NCBI RefSeq assembly: GCF_015143595.1
Contig: NZ_WYEU01000002.1
Location: 1,234,180 to 1,298,179 of the forward strand
Origin: Sneathiella sp. P13V-1
GTDB taxonomy: Bacteria; Pseudomonadota; Alphaproteobacteria; Sneathiellales; Sneathiellaceae
Direction: 5' to 3'
Length of the DNA stretch: 64,000 nucleotides
Shown here piece after piece: positions 8,911-17,797 of this stretch (position 1 is the stretch's first letter; each line of letters opens with the position of its first letter). The notes under the pieces are model-generated. The model was not told the DNA's origin. It searched no databases and saw nothing but the letters and a program-made list of their open reading frames with translations. The translations under genes were made by a program, and so were the position numbers.

Positions 8911-9921
8911 ATGACTATTCGCATTGGAATTAATGGATTTGGTCGCATGGGGCGGCTTGCCATGCGTGTCGCTTGGGATTGGCCGGAACTTGAAATTGTC
9001 CATATTAACGAGGTTAAGGGCGGTGCCGAGTGCGCGGCACATCTTCTTGAATTTGATACTATTCATGGAAGATGGCCTCATCCGGTCACGTCCAATGGTA
9101 CTGATACTATCCGCATTTGTGATAAATCCGTTAGCTTCAGCGAGGCCAGTAAACCAAGTGACGTAAACTGGGGTGATATGGGAGTCGATATTGTCCTTGA
9201 GTGTACAGGAAAGTTTAAAACACCTGAAACACTGCAACCCTATTATGAAAAAGGCGTCAAAAAGGTTATTGTTGCGGCCCCGGTAAAAGATGAAGCCTTA
9301 AACATAGTCTATGGCGTCAATCATCATCTTTATGATCCAGCAAAGCACAACCTTGTAACGGCCGCGTCCTGCACAACGAACTGCCTGGCCCCTGTCGTGA
9401 AAGTAATACACGAGAATTTGGGTATTGAGCGCGGCAGTATCACAACCATCCATGACGTTACCAATACGCAGACAATTGTAGACGGTCCACACCAAGACTT
9501 GCGTCGGGCGCGCTCTTGCTTGAACTCTTTAATCCCGACAACAACGGGATCCGCCAAAGCCATTACGATGATCTATCCGGAACTCACAGGCAAGCTTAAT
9601 GGCCATGCCGTACGTGTCCCGCTTCTAAACGGATCCCTCACCGATTGCGTATTTGAAGTGAGCCGGAAAACAACAGCAGTAGAGATTAACTCCCTTTTCC
9701 AAAACGCCGCAGAAAACGGTTTAAGCGGCATCTTGGGTTTTGAGGCAAAGCCCCTTGTTTCGGCTGATTTCGTCAATGATGCACGCTCTTCCATTATTGA
9801 CGGGCCATCAACCATGGTTGTGGATGACACCCACGTCAAAATCTATGCATGGTATGATAACGAGTGGGGTTACGTGAACCGCATGATCGATATTACCAAG
9901 CATATCGCCTCTTTTATGTGA
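8911..9921 (+). CDS. gap: Arsenate-linked glyceraldehyde-3-phosphate dehydrogenase
   Basis: A 336-residue type I GAPDH. NAD domain opening is [13 protein letters not shown]; the catalytic pair is Cys154 ([11 protein letters not shown]) and His181; the C-terminal [12 protein letters not shown] is intact. In ars operons this paralogue uses arsenate instead of phosphate to make 1-arseno-3-phosphoglycerate, the substrate of ArsJ. Position between arsR and arsJ (gaps 1 and 10 bp) is what assigns it to arsenic rather than to glycolysis. It has the Rossmann and catalytic residues of an active enzyme. A dual role in central metabolism cannot be excluded without the rest of the genome. Confidence 0.93.
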   Translation: MTIRIGINGFGRMGRLAMRVAWDWPELEIVHINEVKGGAECAAHLLEFDTIHGRWPHPVTSNGTDTIRICDKSVSFSEASKPSDVNWGDMGVDIVLECTGKFKTPETLQPYYEKGVKKVIVAAPVKDEALNIVYGVNHHLYDPAKHNLVTAASCTTNCLAPVVKVIHENLGIERGSITTIHDVTNTQTIVDGPHQDLRRARSCLNSLIPTTTGSAKAITMIYPELTGKLNGHAVRVPLLNGSLTDCVFEVSRKTTAVEINSLFQNAAENGLSGILGFEAKPLVSADFVNDARSSIIDGPSTMVVDDTHVKIYAWYDNEWGYVNRMIDITKHIASFM

Positions 9922-9931
9922 GAATTAGACC

Positions 9932-11173
9932 ATGGCGGATGTTAAAAATTATGCGGCGGTAACGGCTGCCTATTGGGCTTTTACGCTCACGGATGGCGCT
10001 TTGCGCATGCTCGTCTTGCTCCATTTCCATCACATCGGATATTCGCCATTAGATCTTGCGTTTCTTTTTTTACTTTATGAGGCGATGGGCATCCTGACCA
10101 ATTTCTTCGGAGGTTGGATTGGTGCCCGATATGGCCTGAAGAGAACTCTGTTTGCCGGGCTTGGCATTCAGATCATTGCACTTTGCATGTTATCTGCCCT
10201 TTCTACCGAATGGACGATCGCCTTCTCTGTTATCTATGTGATGGCGGCACAAGCATTGTCAGGGGTCGCAAAAGATCTCACGAAAATGAGTTCAAAAAGT
10301 GCAATCAAACTCGTTGTGAAAGACGAAAACCAAGGACTTTTGTTCAAATGGGTTGCCCTGCTAACAGGCTCCAAGAATGCACTTAAAGGCCTAGGGTTCT
10401 TGCTGGGAGGCATCCTTCTAGGAGGATTGGGTTTTGAAAACTCCCTTTGGGCAATGGCAGGTATGCTTGCCGTTGTTCTGATAATTTCCGTTGCCGGCAT
10501 CAAAGGAGAACTTGGAAAAGCCAAAGAAAAAATCAAAGGAAAAGATCTCTTCTCCAAAACGAAGGAAATCAACTACTTATCTGCGGCAAGGATATTCCTT
10601 TTCGCATCCCGTGACGTCTGGTTTGTCGTGGGGGTGCCTGTATTTCTGTACAGTTCATTCGGTTGGAATTTCGATCAAGTAGGCGGCTTCATGGCGGCAT
10701 GGGTGATCGGGTATGGCATCGTTCAGGCCTATGTTCCGAAGTTGCTTCGCAACACAAAAAGCGCAGGTGACGCTGCACGCGCAGCCAAAATATGGGGTGC
10801 TATTTTAGCTTCCCTACCCTTGCTTATTGCCGCTGGGATGAGCGACAAAGTCCAAAGCGCCATTGGCCTTAGCTTCAATACAAACGAAGTTGCCTATATT
10901 CTGGTAGGTGGCCTTCTCTTATTCGGCGCAGTATTTGCGGTGAACTCATCGGTTCACTCCTACCTGATCGTCGCCTATTCCGATCATGACAAAGTCACCC
11001 TAAATGTTGGTTTTTATTATATGGCCAACGCCATTGGACGGCTCGGCGGGACACTCCTATCAGGTTTGGTTTTTCAGTATGCTGGGCTTACAGCTTGTTT
11101 ACTGGTTTCTGCTGGGCTTCTAGTTACTTCATTTGTCCTTGTAGCTCCTCTTTCCAGGCCATCACTGAAATAG
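9932..11173 (+). CDS. arsJ: ArsJ, organoarsenical (1-arseno-3-phosphoglycerate) efflux permease
   Basis: A 413-residue major-facilitator-type inner-membrane protein with about twelve hydrophobic segments. The first segments (YWAFTLTDGALRMLVLLHFHHIG) and the loop SGVAKDLTKMSSKSAIKLV are characteristic of ArsJ. It exports 1-arseno-3-phosphoglycerate, which then breaks down outside to arsenate, giving arsenate resistance together with the GAPDH upstream. No arsC, arsB or acr3 is visible in the window, so here the operon is arsR-gap-arsJ only. Confidence 0.92.
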   Translation: MADVKNYAAVTAAYWAFTLTDGALRMLVLLHFHHIGYSPLDLAFLFLLYEAMGILTNFFGGWIGARYGLKRTLFAGLGIQIIALCMLSALSTEWTIAFSVIYVMAAQALSGVAKDLTKMSSKSAIKLVVKDENQGLLFKWVALLTGSKNALKGLGFLLGGILLGGLGFENSLWAMAGMLAVVLIISVAGIKGELGKAKEKIKGKDLFSKTKEINYLSAARIFLFASRDVWFVVGVPVFLYSSFGWNFDQVGGFMAAWVIGYGIVQAYVPKLLRNTKSAGDAARAAKIWGAILASLPLLIAAGMSDKVQSAIGLSFNTNEVAYILVGGLLLFGAVFAVNSSVHSYLIVAYSDHDKVTLNVGFYYMANAIGRLGGTLLSGLVFQYAGLTACLLVSAGLLVTSFVLVAPLSRPSLK

Positions 11174-11203
11174 CCCCTCCTTTTAACTGGATATATAAAA
11201 TGC

Positions 11204-11779
11204 TTAACCAGGTGTGAGCCAAGCCTTGAGATAAGGTAATAGCCTGTCTTTAATGGGCAGATCATTGTGCAAAGCGCAGAAATGACTTCCCATTGCCTGC
11301 ACCATAAAAGCTGTTACCCCTTCCGCTTGAAGTTGACTGGATATATCGGTCCGGAACGGATGATCATTCAGCCATTTTTGAAAAATCTGTTCATGCCTGA
11401 AGAAAGTGGTGGCAATGACACCTATTTCCTCGACCGCAGCTGCACCACAATAACGAAGAATAACGTCGAAAACGTATCTTTCACTCGTCATAAACTGACA
11501 AAGTGGATCCAAAGCATTGACCATCTCTTCGACTGTTTTTGGGCCGGAACGCGCTTCAAGTTCATCAAGATGTTCGTTGATTTTTGCCCCAATCATCAGA
11601 TCCATCAAGGCGTCTTTATCTTTGAAATGTGCAAAGAAAGTCCCTTTGGCAGTCTTTGCCCTTGTCACGACGTCTTCCACCCGCAAAGCTGCATAGCCAT
11701 TTTCAGCGATGATTTCCTCTGCGGCGGCAATAAGTTTGGCTCTTGTCTGTTGAGCCCTTTTCTGAACGGTTTTTTCCAT
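11204..11779 (-). CDS. TetR-family repressor of the adjacent oxidoreductase
   Basis: A 191-residue TetR regulator. The DNA-binding domain (TRAKLIAAAEEIIAENGYAALRVEDVVTRAKTAKGTFFAHFKDKDALMD) fills residues 13-60; the rest is a helical ligand domain without recognisable subfamily motifs. It is divergent from the quinone-reductase-like gene at 11884, and the 104-bp gap between them carries three copies of a 14-bp palindrome, making autoregulation and control of the neighbour very likely. The inducer is unknown; a quinone or electrophile is the natural guess from the regulated enzyme. Confidence 0.9.
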   Translation of the reverse strand: MEKTVQKRAQQTRAKLIAAAEEIIAENGYAALRVEDVVTRAKTAKGTFFAHFKDKDALMDLMIGAKINEHLDELEARSGPKTVEEMVNALDPLCQFMTSERYVFDVILRYCGAAAVEEIGVIATTFFRHEQIFQKWLNDHPFRTDISSQLQAEGVTAFMVQAMGSHFCALHNDLPIKDRLLPYLKAWLTPG

Positions 11780-11799
11780 CCTCTCTTATTACAGATTTT

Positions 11800-11865
11800 T
11801 TGACCGTGGTCAAAAATAGTTATTGACCATGGTCATTTTCATTCTTATTTATTGACCACGGTCAA
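11800..11865. promoter_or_regulatory. Triple operator TTGACC-NN-GGTCAA
   Basis: Three copies of one palindrome: 11800-11813 and 11852-11865 are perfect TTGACCnnGGTCAA sites, and 11823-11836 has one changed end base. They lie between the divergent TetR and oxidoreductase genes and nowhere else that I noticed in the window. This is a strong candidate for the binding sites of that TetR protein. Confidence 0.82.
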
Positions 11866-11883
11866 TTTTAATTAGGAAAGCTT

Positions 11884-12477
11884 ATGAAACAGAAACGCAT
11901 TTTCATTTTGAACGGACATCCCGCGGAGGCATCGTTAAATCGCACCCTTGCTGAAACCTATGCAACAACAGCTCAGAGCGCTGGACATGAGGTTCGTCTA
12001 ATTCATTTATGTGATGTCTCATTTGATCCTGACTTTGGATATGGCGGGTTTGAGAACACAAAACCACTTGAAGCTGACTTAACAAGGATCATGGACAATA
12101 TCGATTGGTGTGACCACTTCGTTATTACAACACCCATGTGGTGGGGTAGTCTTCCAGCCAAATTGAAAGGTTTCTTTGATCGCGCCTTTTTGCCAGGAAC
12201 AGCCTTCAATTCACGCAAAAGAAATTGGCTTGGAATGCCAGAACCCATGCTAACTGGCAAAACAGGGCATGTACTGATGACGTCAGACACACCTGGCTGG
12301 GCGATGAGCTGGTTTTACAAGAACGCAATGATCCGGCAGATTAAGGATCAAATTCTTGGTTTTGTAGGCATAAAACCTGTCAAATTCACACATTTCACAG
12401 GAGCGAGCGAGCCAAAAGAAGGGCTGGTAAATAACTGGATCGCGGAAGTCAGCCGCCTTGGAACCAACGCAGCATAA
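11884..12477 (+). CDS. NAD(P)H-dependent quinone oxidoreductase-like flavoprotein
   Basis: A 197-residue flavodoxin-fold protein of the NQO/MdaB/YwrO type that reduces quinones or other electrophiles with NAD(P)H through FMN or FAD. It begins RIFILNGHPAEASLNRTLAETY (phosphate-binding loop), and has the hallmark ITTPMWWGSLPAKLKGFFDRAFLPGTAF. Length is typical. It is under the triple palindromic operator shared with the divergent TetR gene, suggesting inducible detoxification. The specific substrate is not evident. Confidence 0.86.
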   Translation: MKQKRIFILNGHPAEASLNRTLAETYATTAQSAGHEVRLIHLCDVSFDPDFGYGGFENTKPLEADLTRIMDNIDWCDHFVITTPMWWGSLPAKLKGFFDRAFLPGTAFNSRKRNWLGMPEPMLTGKTGHVLMTSDTPGWAMSWFYKNAMIRQIKDQILGFVGIKPVKFTHFTGASEPKEGLVNNWIAEVSRLGTNAA

Positions 12478-12604
12478 GGATCCCTCATCCTCTGTCTCCC
12501 ACAATGTGGGCAATGATTTTCCTCATACTTTTCTTTTAGGTCTTTCTTTCAGAACTAATTCTTATATTTTAATGATTAGGTGAAAGTAGTAATGAGTACC
12601 AATT

Positions 12605-13339
12605 ATGAGAAAAATCCTTGCCCCCGTATTAGCTGCAATTCTTGCAACATTATTTAGCGTGAAGCATCCTACTGCTTCCGAGGTAGCTATTGTTTATACT
12701 TCCTATTTTTCTCACGTTGTCACGGAAGATCCTGAAAAACGTGGTATCGCCTATGATATCGTGAATGAGGTTTTTAAAACTGCAGGGCTAAAATACGAAC
12801 TGAATATTCTGCCCTGGGCGCGCGCGCAACATATGGCGAAGCAAACACCAGAAGCTTTGATTTTTCCGCTTTCTTGGACAAAAACACGCGCCGAACATTA
12901 TGTGTGGCAGGTAAATATTTTCAACAACCAAACACATTTCATTTCTTTCAACAACGAAAACCTGAGTGTTAAAGAGGCGAAAAATAAACTAATCGGCGTC
13001 CAGCTAAAATCTAGCTGGGACAACTGGCTGACTGAGCAGGGCTTTGAGAAAGTTTACAGGGTTCCGGGAGATGGTAGCGAGCTTTTAAAACAGCTCAATC
13101 AAAACAGAATTGATGCCTGGTATACGGACACCATTATTGCAGGCAGCGTATTGGGCGGCTTGGACAATCCCAAGATCACCTATAGTGATCCTGTGCAGAT
13201 TTTTAAAACTTTTTTGGCGACCAATTCAAAAGCCCCCTACCCGCATCTTGATAAACTGGCCAAAGCACTTGAGAAGATCAAAGCATCCGGAAGGCTTGAT
13301 GAGATATTCAAAAAATATGATATCCCGCCAAACTACTAA
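12605..13339 (+). CDS. Periplasmic solute-binding protein, family 3 type
   Basis: A 244-residue secreted protein. A Sec signal peptide covers about residues 1-25 (hydrophobic core LAPVLAAILATLF, then KHPTASEVAI). The body is the two-lobed bacterial periplasmic-binding fold: YTSYFSHVVTEDPEKRGIAYDIVNEVFKTAGLKYELNILPWARAQHMA, with the second lobe from LIGVQLKSSWDNWL. Such stand-alone members of the amino-acid-type family are often receptors or orphan binding proteins. No ABC permease is adjacent; the TRAP genes are on the other strand beyond a terminator. Ligand unknown. Confidence 0.8.
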   Translation: MRKILAPVLAAILATLFSVKHPTASEVAIVYTSYFSHVVTEDPEKRGIAYDIVNEVFKTAGLKYELNILPWARAQHMAKQTPEALIFPLSWTKTRAEHYVWQVNIFNNQTHFISFNNENLSVKEAKNKLIGVQLKSSWDNWLTEQGFEKVYRVPGDGSELLKQLNQNRIDAWYTDTIIAGSVLGGLDNPKITYSDPVQIFKTFLATNSKAPYPHLDKLAKALEKIKASGRLDEIFKKYDIPPNY

Positions 13340-13352
13340 ATTGACAAAAGAA

Positions 13353-13379
13353 AAGCCCGGTGTTGAACCGGGCTTTTTG
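13353..13379. terminator. Bidirectional rho-independent terminator
   Basis: Nine-base stem AAGCCCGGT/ACCGGGCTT with a 5-base loop, T-rich on both strands. It lies between the convergent solute-binding gene and dctM and can serve both. Confidence 0.85.
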
Positions 13380-13387
13380 TGTTTCAT

Positions 13388-14725
13388 CTAAAGCAGGTTA
13401 GGTAACCACAGACTAATCTGTGGGAAAGCAATTAGAATAAACAAGGTGATAACATCCATCGCAAGAAACCAGATAATTCCTTTAAAGATGGTTTCCAGCT
13501 TCACCTGATTTCCAACAACCCCCTTCAAGACATAAACATTCAATCCGACGGGCGGGGTAATCAACCCAATTTCGAGGAATTTGACCATAATCACGCCAAA
13601 CCAGATCAGATCGAAACCAAGACCCTCAACCACTGGTGTCACCACAGGAAGCGTGAGCAACATAATCCCCAACGGATCCATAAATGTCCCCAGGATGATG
13701 TAGACCAATGACAAGGCTAGCAGAATACCAAGTGGCGGAAGATCAAGGCCTACAGCCCAGTCAGCCAACACCCCGGCAACACCCGTAATCGCAATAAATC
13801 CGACGAAGATTTTAGCTCCCAGAACAACAGCAAAAATACTACTGATCTGCGTAACGGTCTCTACGATCGCATTTCTGGAAGTCTCTCGGTTCAGGCGCTT
13901 TGACAGAAACCCTAGTACCCACGCACCGAGCGCCCCTACGGCGGCGGCTTCGGTTGGTGTTACGAAACCCGTGTAAATGCCCCCCATAATGATGACAAAG
14001 AGGACAATAATAGACCAGGTCCCTTTTAAGGATTTGAACTTTTGCTCCCATGTGACCGCTTCAGGTGCCGGTGCAAGTTCAGGGTTGATCTTCGCCCGAA
14101 CCCAAATCATACCCATGTAGATCAGGGCAGACAAAACACCTGGAATAAAGCCAGCCATCAGTAGCTTGCCTACGGATTGTTCCGTAAAGATGCCGTAGAG
14201 GATCATCAAGATACTTGGCGGGATCAGAGATCCCAATGTACCACTTGCTGCGACCACACCGGTCGCAAGTCCTTTGTCATACTTGTATCGCAGCATTTCC
14301 GGTACGGCAAGCTTACCCATCGCCGCTGCGGTTGCAAGGCTGGAGCCACTGACCGCTGCGAACATGGCGCAGCCGGCTACGGATGCCATCGCCAGACCAC
14401 CTTTCAGTCCGCCAAGCCACATCCGGGACGTGTGATAAATATCCTTAGTAAAGCCTGCGTGAAACGCAACATATCCCATCATCAAAAACAGTGGAATTGC
14501 AACAAGTGAAAATGACGCGATAAAGGAGAAGGGTTCAAAACTGACAAAAGACCAGGCCGCATCAAGACCACGTTCAAAATCAAATTCACTACCGCTTGGC
14601 CAACCAATGGCAATGATCAATCCGACAAACCCTACAGTGCCAAGTGCAAACGCCATGGGGACCTGCAGGAAAATCAAGACAAGCAGGACAACAAGTCCCA
14701 CAATGCCCAATGTTAATGGTTCCAT
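13388..14725 (-). CDS. dctM: TRAP transporter large permease (DctM)
   Basis: A 445-residue inner-membrane protein with about 12-13 hydrophobic helices. Family marks include GTVGFVGL, FLMMGYVAFHAGFTKDIYHTSRMWLGGLKGGLAMASVAGCAMFAAVSGSS, AAAMGKLAVPEM and the C-terminal GLITPPVGLNVYVLKGV. It forms the channel of a sodium-driven tripartite uptake system with DctQ (14 bp upstream) and the periplasmic DctP. The substrate is probably an organic acid or sulfonate; the divergent TauD-type dioxygenase offers one hint. Confidence 0.93.
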   Translation of the reverse strand: MEPLTLGIVGLVVLLVLIFLQVPMAFALGTVGFVGLIIAIGWPSGSEFDFERGLDAAWSFVSFEPFSFIASFSLVAIPLFLMMGYVAFHAGFTKDIYHTSRMWLGGLKGGLAMASVAGCAMFAAVSGSSLATAAAMGKLAVPEMLRYKYDKGLATGVVAASGTLGSLIPPSILMILYGIFTEQSVGKLLMAGFIPGVLSALIYMGMIWVRAKINPELAPAPEAVTWEQKFKSLKGTWSIIVLFVIIMGGIYTGFVTPTEAAAVGALGAWVLGFLSKRLNRETSRNAIVETVTQISSIFAVVLGAKIFVGFIAITGVAGVLADWAVGLDLPPLGILLALSLVYIILGTFMDPLGIMLLTLPVVTPVVEGLGFDLIWFGVIMVKFLEIGLITPPVGLNVYVLKGVVGNQVKLETIFKGIIWFLAMDVITLFILIAFPQISLWLPNLL

Positions 14726-14739
14726 TTTCTATAAATCCC

Positions 14740-15249
14740 CTAGTGTTCCAACGGCATATAAGTCGTCTCTTCAGACGGGCCATTCACAAACGCAAGAAAC
14801 AGATCCAGCACAAGCCGTACAAGCAGCAAACCGGATCCAATGAAAACAGAACCACGTGAAGGCCATTCTTTAATTTCAAGCGGACCTTCAAAAATAGCAC
14901 CATCCACATAGGCTGTGTGCGCATCCCCAAAAGATGCCAACGTGACAATCCCCATAAAGAAGATGCCAACAAACAGTCCCAGTATTTTGCAGATATGCTT
15001 ACCTTTAGGCCCCATATTGTCCGTTAGAATGGAGACACTTAAATGCTCCCCCCTCTTCTGAACATAGGCAAAGGGTAGAAAAACCATCACCACAAGCAGC
15101 GCCTGCATGATGATAATATCATCCGGGATCGCCACACCGATAAAATATCGGCCGCACACGGAGACAGTAATAAACAACATGATGAAGATCAGGAATGCCA
15201 TAGACATATAGGCAAATATGTCACTGATCCAATTGACAAATCTATTCAT
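14740..15249 (-). CDS. dctQ: TRAP transporter small permease (DctQ)
   Basis: A 169-residue protein with four transmembrane helices, the usual small subunit of TRAP carriers. Helix 1 is ISDIFAYMSMAFLIFIMLFITVSVCGRYF with the conserved RY; the motif AFVQ/LPFAYVQKRGEHLSVSIL is the standard loop before helix 3. It sits between dctP and dctM in the family order P-Q-M. The start has GGGGGT upstream. It anchors and couples DctM to the binding protein. Confidence 0.9.
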   Translation of the reverse strand: MNRFVNWISDIFAYMSMAFLIFIMLFITVSVCGRYFIGVAIPDDIIIMQALLVVMVFLPFAYVQKRGEHLSVSILTDNMGPKGKHICKILGLFVGIFFMGIVTLASFGDAHTAYVDGAIFEGPLEIKEWPSRGSVFIGSGLLLVRLVLDLFLAFVNGPSEETTYMPLEH

Positions 15250-15261
15250 AGGATACCCCCT

Positions 15262-15290
15262 AAAAAAAGTGCGGCTAAGCCGAGCCGCAC
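15262..15290 (-). terminator. Attenuator/terminator between dctP and dctQ
   Basis: Stem GTGCGGCT/AGCCGCAC with a 6-base loop, followed on the minus strand by seven T residues. It lies in the 63-bp gap after dctP. It would let most transcripts end after the binding-protein gene, giving excess DctP over the permeases. Confidence 0.72.
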
Positions 15291-15312
15291 CTTTTCCAAT
15301 TACTTGTTCTTA

Positions 15313-16389
15313 TTAGTTACGGGTCCAGGGGTACCCTTTATCAGCGAGTTCTTTTTCGTACTTTGCTCTGATTTCTTCAAACTTGGCATAGAAAGCATCT
15401 GCATCCACACCTTTTTCGCCTGCTTTTTCTTTCCAGCTTGTCACGAAACCAGCACCCGCTGCTTGCCATTTTTCAACATCTTTAACGGTGTGGATCTGAA
15501 CTTTCTTGCCGTCAATGCCAGCTGTCATTTTTGCTTTCGCATCAGCAACAGCACCGTTATAGCTTTTGGCGAAGTGGTCCATCATTTCCACACTCACTTG
15601 ATCAAGGATCTCGCGATTGTTATCAGACAATTTCTTGTATGTTTTCAAGTTGATACCAAGACCGAAGCCCAGAACCTGCCCCATGGAAATTTCTGTGATA
15701 TGACCAGCAACTTCATAATGTTTATATGCTTTTACAGCCTGAATATAGTTCTGTGTCGCATCGATGGTACCGCGGTCCAGCGCCTGATAAAGCTCACCAA
15801 AACCGACTTTCACAGTGGAGGCACCCAAATTCTTCAGAAGGGCGGTCCAGCCACCACTTGTTCTGAATTTCTTACCCTTCACATCCTCAACGGTTGTGAT
15901 CGGCTCTTTCGAGAGAATATCAACCGCACCGGTTGAGAAGTTTGCCACAATACGGACATTCTTTTTCTGTGTTTCTTGGCGAAGTTCAGGCGCAGCTTGC
16001 CTCATTTCATGCCAAGTCCGCATCCCAACCCAAACATCGGACACACCAAACGGTGCATTCGCGAGGTTCCAAAGTGGAAGTTCCGCTGGTGTATAAATAC
16101 CAAGGATTGTTCCAGAGTCCGCAAGCCCTGCGCCCACCGCTTTCATCGTTTCCTTGGCTTTCACCAAAGATTGACTCCAATAAATCTTAACAGTGACCTC
16201 GTTATTTGTACGCTTTGCAAGTTCATCTGCCCACCACTGTAGTGCTTCAGCGCGTGGGCCACGTGGTGGACCAAGATCTGAATAACGAAGTTCCAGCGCT
16301 TCTGCTGTTGTTGCCGCAACGCCTAACGCCATGCCTCCCAGCACAAAAGTGGAGATTACTTTCCTACCGATACCCTTTATTTTCTGCAT
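15313..16389 (-). CDS. dctP: TRAP transporter solute-binding protein (DctP)
   Basis: A 358-residue periplasmic receptor of the DctP family. A signal peptide ends near residue 32 (VLGGMALGVAATTAEA). The mature part has the family frame ELRYSDLGPPRGPRAEALQWWADELAKRTNNEVTVKIYWSQSL and the ligand-clamp region RTSGGWTALLKNLGAS, followed by GFGELYQALDRGTIDATQ. An in-frame GTG lies just before the ATG, but GGAGG is correctly spaced (6 bases) for the ATG at 16389. The ligand-contact region has no Arg exactly in the usual VRxP form, so a non-C4-dicarboxylate ligand is possible. Confidence 0.9.
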   Translation of the reverse strand: MQKIKGIGRKVISTFVLGGMALGVAATTAEALELRYSDLGPPRGPRAEALQWWADELAKRTNNEVTVKIYWSQSLVKAKETMKAVGAGLADSGTILGIYTPAELPLWNLANAPFGVSDVWVGMRTWHEMRQAAPELRQETQKKNVRIVANFSTGAVDILSKEPITTVEDVKGKKFRTSGGWTALLKNLGASTVKVGFGELYQALDRGTIDATQNYIQAVKAYKHYEVAGHITEISMGQVLGFGLGINLKTYKKLSDNNREILDQVSVEMMDHFAKSYNGAVADAKAKMTAGIDGKKVQIHTVKDVEKWQAAGAGFVTSWKEKAGEKGVDADAFYAKFEEIRAKYEKELADKGYPWTRN

Positions 16390-16863
16390 CACGTTCCTCC
16401 CAGATTTGAAGCAGTTTTTTTCTTATTGGACCCGCTGCTTCTTATTATTTGGACAGCGTTACCTTGCGCTTTATTACTTTTTAAATATGTCGCGCATTCA
16501 ATTCTTTCGTGCTTTTTGGATTAAAGTCAACAGGGAGAAATCCGCCTCACTTTATTTTTTCCTCATATTGGAACCGATCTATTCCAAATTTCGCTGGCCT
16601 ACAAACCACTTGAAATTGAAATCATCCCAGCACGAAATCCGCAGTTTTCAGTGAGTATCGATAGCTGAGTGTCTGTGCCATCTTTAACAAATTCGAATAT
16701 GCGCATAAGATGGTCCATTTGGATCACAAGTTATCGAGGAACAACCAAATCTATATTTTGTTTTTCTTTTATATTGCTTTCTCTCATTTTATGGAAAGAT
16801 AATGGAGAAAAAGAGAATCAATAGACCTCTAAAAACAAACAAAAATCTCAAGGGAGTTCTGTC
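16390..16863. other. Divergent intergenic region between dctP and the dioxygenase
   Basis: 474 bp, AT-rich, without a convincing gene. It must hold the promoters of the TRAP operon and of the TauD-type gene. I see no clear operator palindrome or riboswitch. Confidence 0.5.
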
Positions 16864-17718
16864 GTGCTTTCAAATTCAGTGTCTTTTCGCCGGACAAATG
16901 GCGGTGTTGGTGCTTTCGTGGAAAACGTGGACTTATCAGAACCACTGAGCCCGGAACTTGTAAACACCTTAAAGTCTGGATTGGGAGAGCACGGCGTCCT
17001 TTTCTTCCGCGATCAGGATATTGATGCTGATGCCCACCAGGCTTTTGCAGAATGTCTTGGCAACATTGACATCAATCGCTTTTTTAAACCTGTAGATGGA
17101 TACCCAAAAATTGCTGAAGTGAGGAAGGAGCCGGATCAGAAATATGCGATTGGCGAAGATTGGCATACGGATCATTCCTATGACCAGATCCCTGCCCTTG
17201 GCTCAATTCTGCTTGCCCGCGAACTGCCGTCCCGTGGAGGTGATACCATGTTCTCAAACATGTACGCGGCCTATGAAGCATTGTCAGATGGATTAAAGGA
17301 AGTGCTGGATGGCCTTCAAGCAAACCACTCTTCCCGTCATCGTTTTGGATATCAGTCCACGGCAAACAAAAACTCCAAGGATACTGGTGGACGTCTCGGC
17401 AATCCAGATCTGGCGACACAGGATGCCGTTCATCCTGTCGTTATCACCCACCCTATCAGCGGCAAAAAAGCCCTCTATGTAAATCGTGCATTTACTTTGG
17501 GATTTGTTGGCTGGACAGAAGCAGAAAGCAAAGCGCTTTTGGACCTCCTCTATAATCATGCAAGCCAGCCAGAATTCACCTATCGTTTTGAATGGGAACC
17601 CGGTTCAGTCGCCATGTGGGATAACCGTGCCACCTGGCACAAAGCCCTCAACGATTACCACGGCGAACGCCGCCTAATGCACCGCATCACATTGGAAGGC
17701 GAAGCCTTGTACGCATAG
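16864..17718 (+). CDS. TauD/TfdA-family Fe(II)/2-oxoglutarate dioxygenase
   Basis: A 284-residue cytosolic oxygenase of the taurine dioxygenase family. The iron triad is His101 and Asp103 in WHTDHSYD and His259 in ATWHKALNDY, with an arginine-rich tail (GERRLMHRITLEG) that binds 2-oxoglutarate. The GTG start is backed by GGGAG 7-8 bases upstream. It is divergent from a TRAP importer, suggesting that the imported compound is its substrate, for example a sulfonate, an aryloxy acid or a quaternary amine. No sulfonate ABC (tauABC) genes are near, so taurine itself is not assured. Confidence 0.88.
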   Translation: MLSNSVSFRRTNGGVGAFVENVDLSEPLSPELVNTLKSGLGEHGVLFFRDQDIDADAHQAFAECLGNIDINRFFKPVDGYPKIAEVRKEPDQKYAIGEDWHTDHSYDQIPALGSILLARELPSRGGDTMFSNMYAAYEALSDGLKEVLDGLQANHSSRHRFGYQSTANKNSKDTGGRLGNPDLATQDAVHPVVITHPISGKKALYVNRAFTLGFVGWTEAESKALLDLLYNHASQPEFTYRFEWEPGSVAMWDNRATWHKALNDYHGERRLMHRITLEGEALYA

Positions 17719-17740
17719 AGAAACAAATATAGTCGATTTT

Positions 17741-17768
17741 TTGCCACAGTCATGTGGCACCCTATAAT
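17741..17768 (+). promoter_or_regulatory. Candidate sigma-70 promoter for the DUF4197 gene
   Basis: TTGCCA at 17741-17746 and a perfect TATAAT at 17763-17768 with a 16-bp spacer, 30 bp before the ATG at 17798. A 7-bp hairpin (TGCCACA/TGTGGCA, 17742-17759) lies inside it and may be an operator. Confidence 0.5.
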
Positions 17769-17797
17769 TCAGTTAGCTATTTCAATAGGGACCTACC

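Noticed and set aside
11267..11803. 178-codon plus-strand frame
   Set aside because: Lies antisense to the TetR gene and includes its operator region.
15304..15936. 210-codon plus-strand frame
   Set aside because: Runs antisense through the well-supported dctP gene; composition is that of a shadow.
17742..17759. Hairpin after the TauD-type gene as a terminator
   Set aside because: No T run follows on the plus strand; it overlaps a good promoter for the next gene, so an operator or promoter element is more likely.
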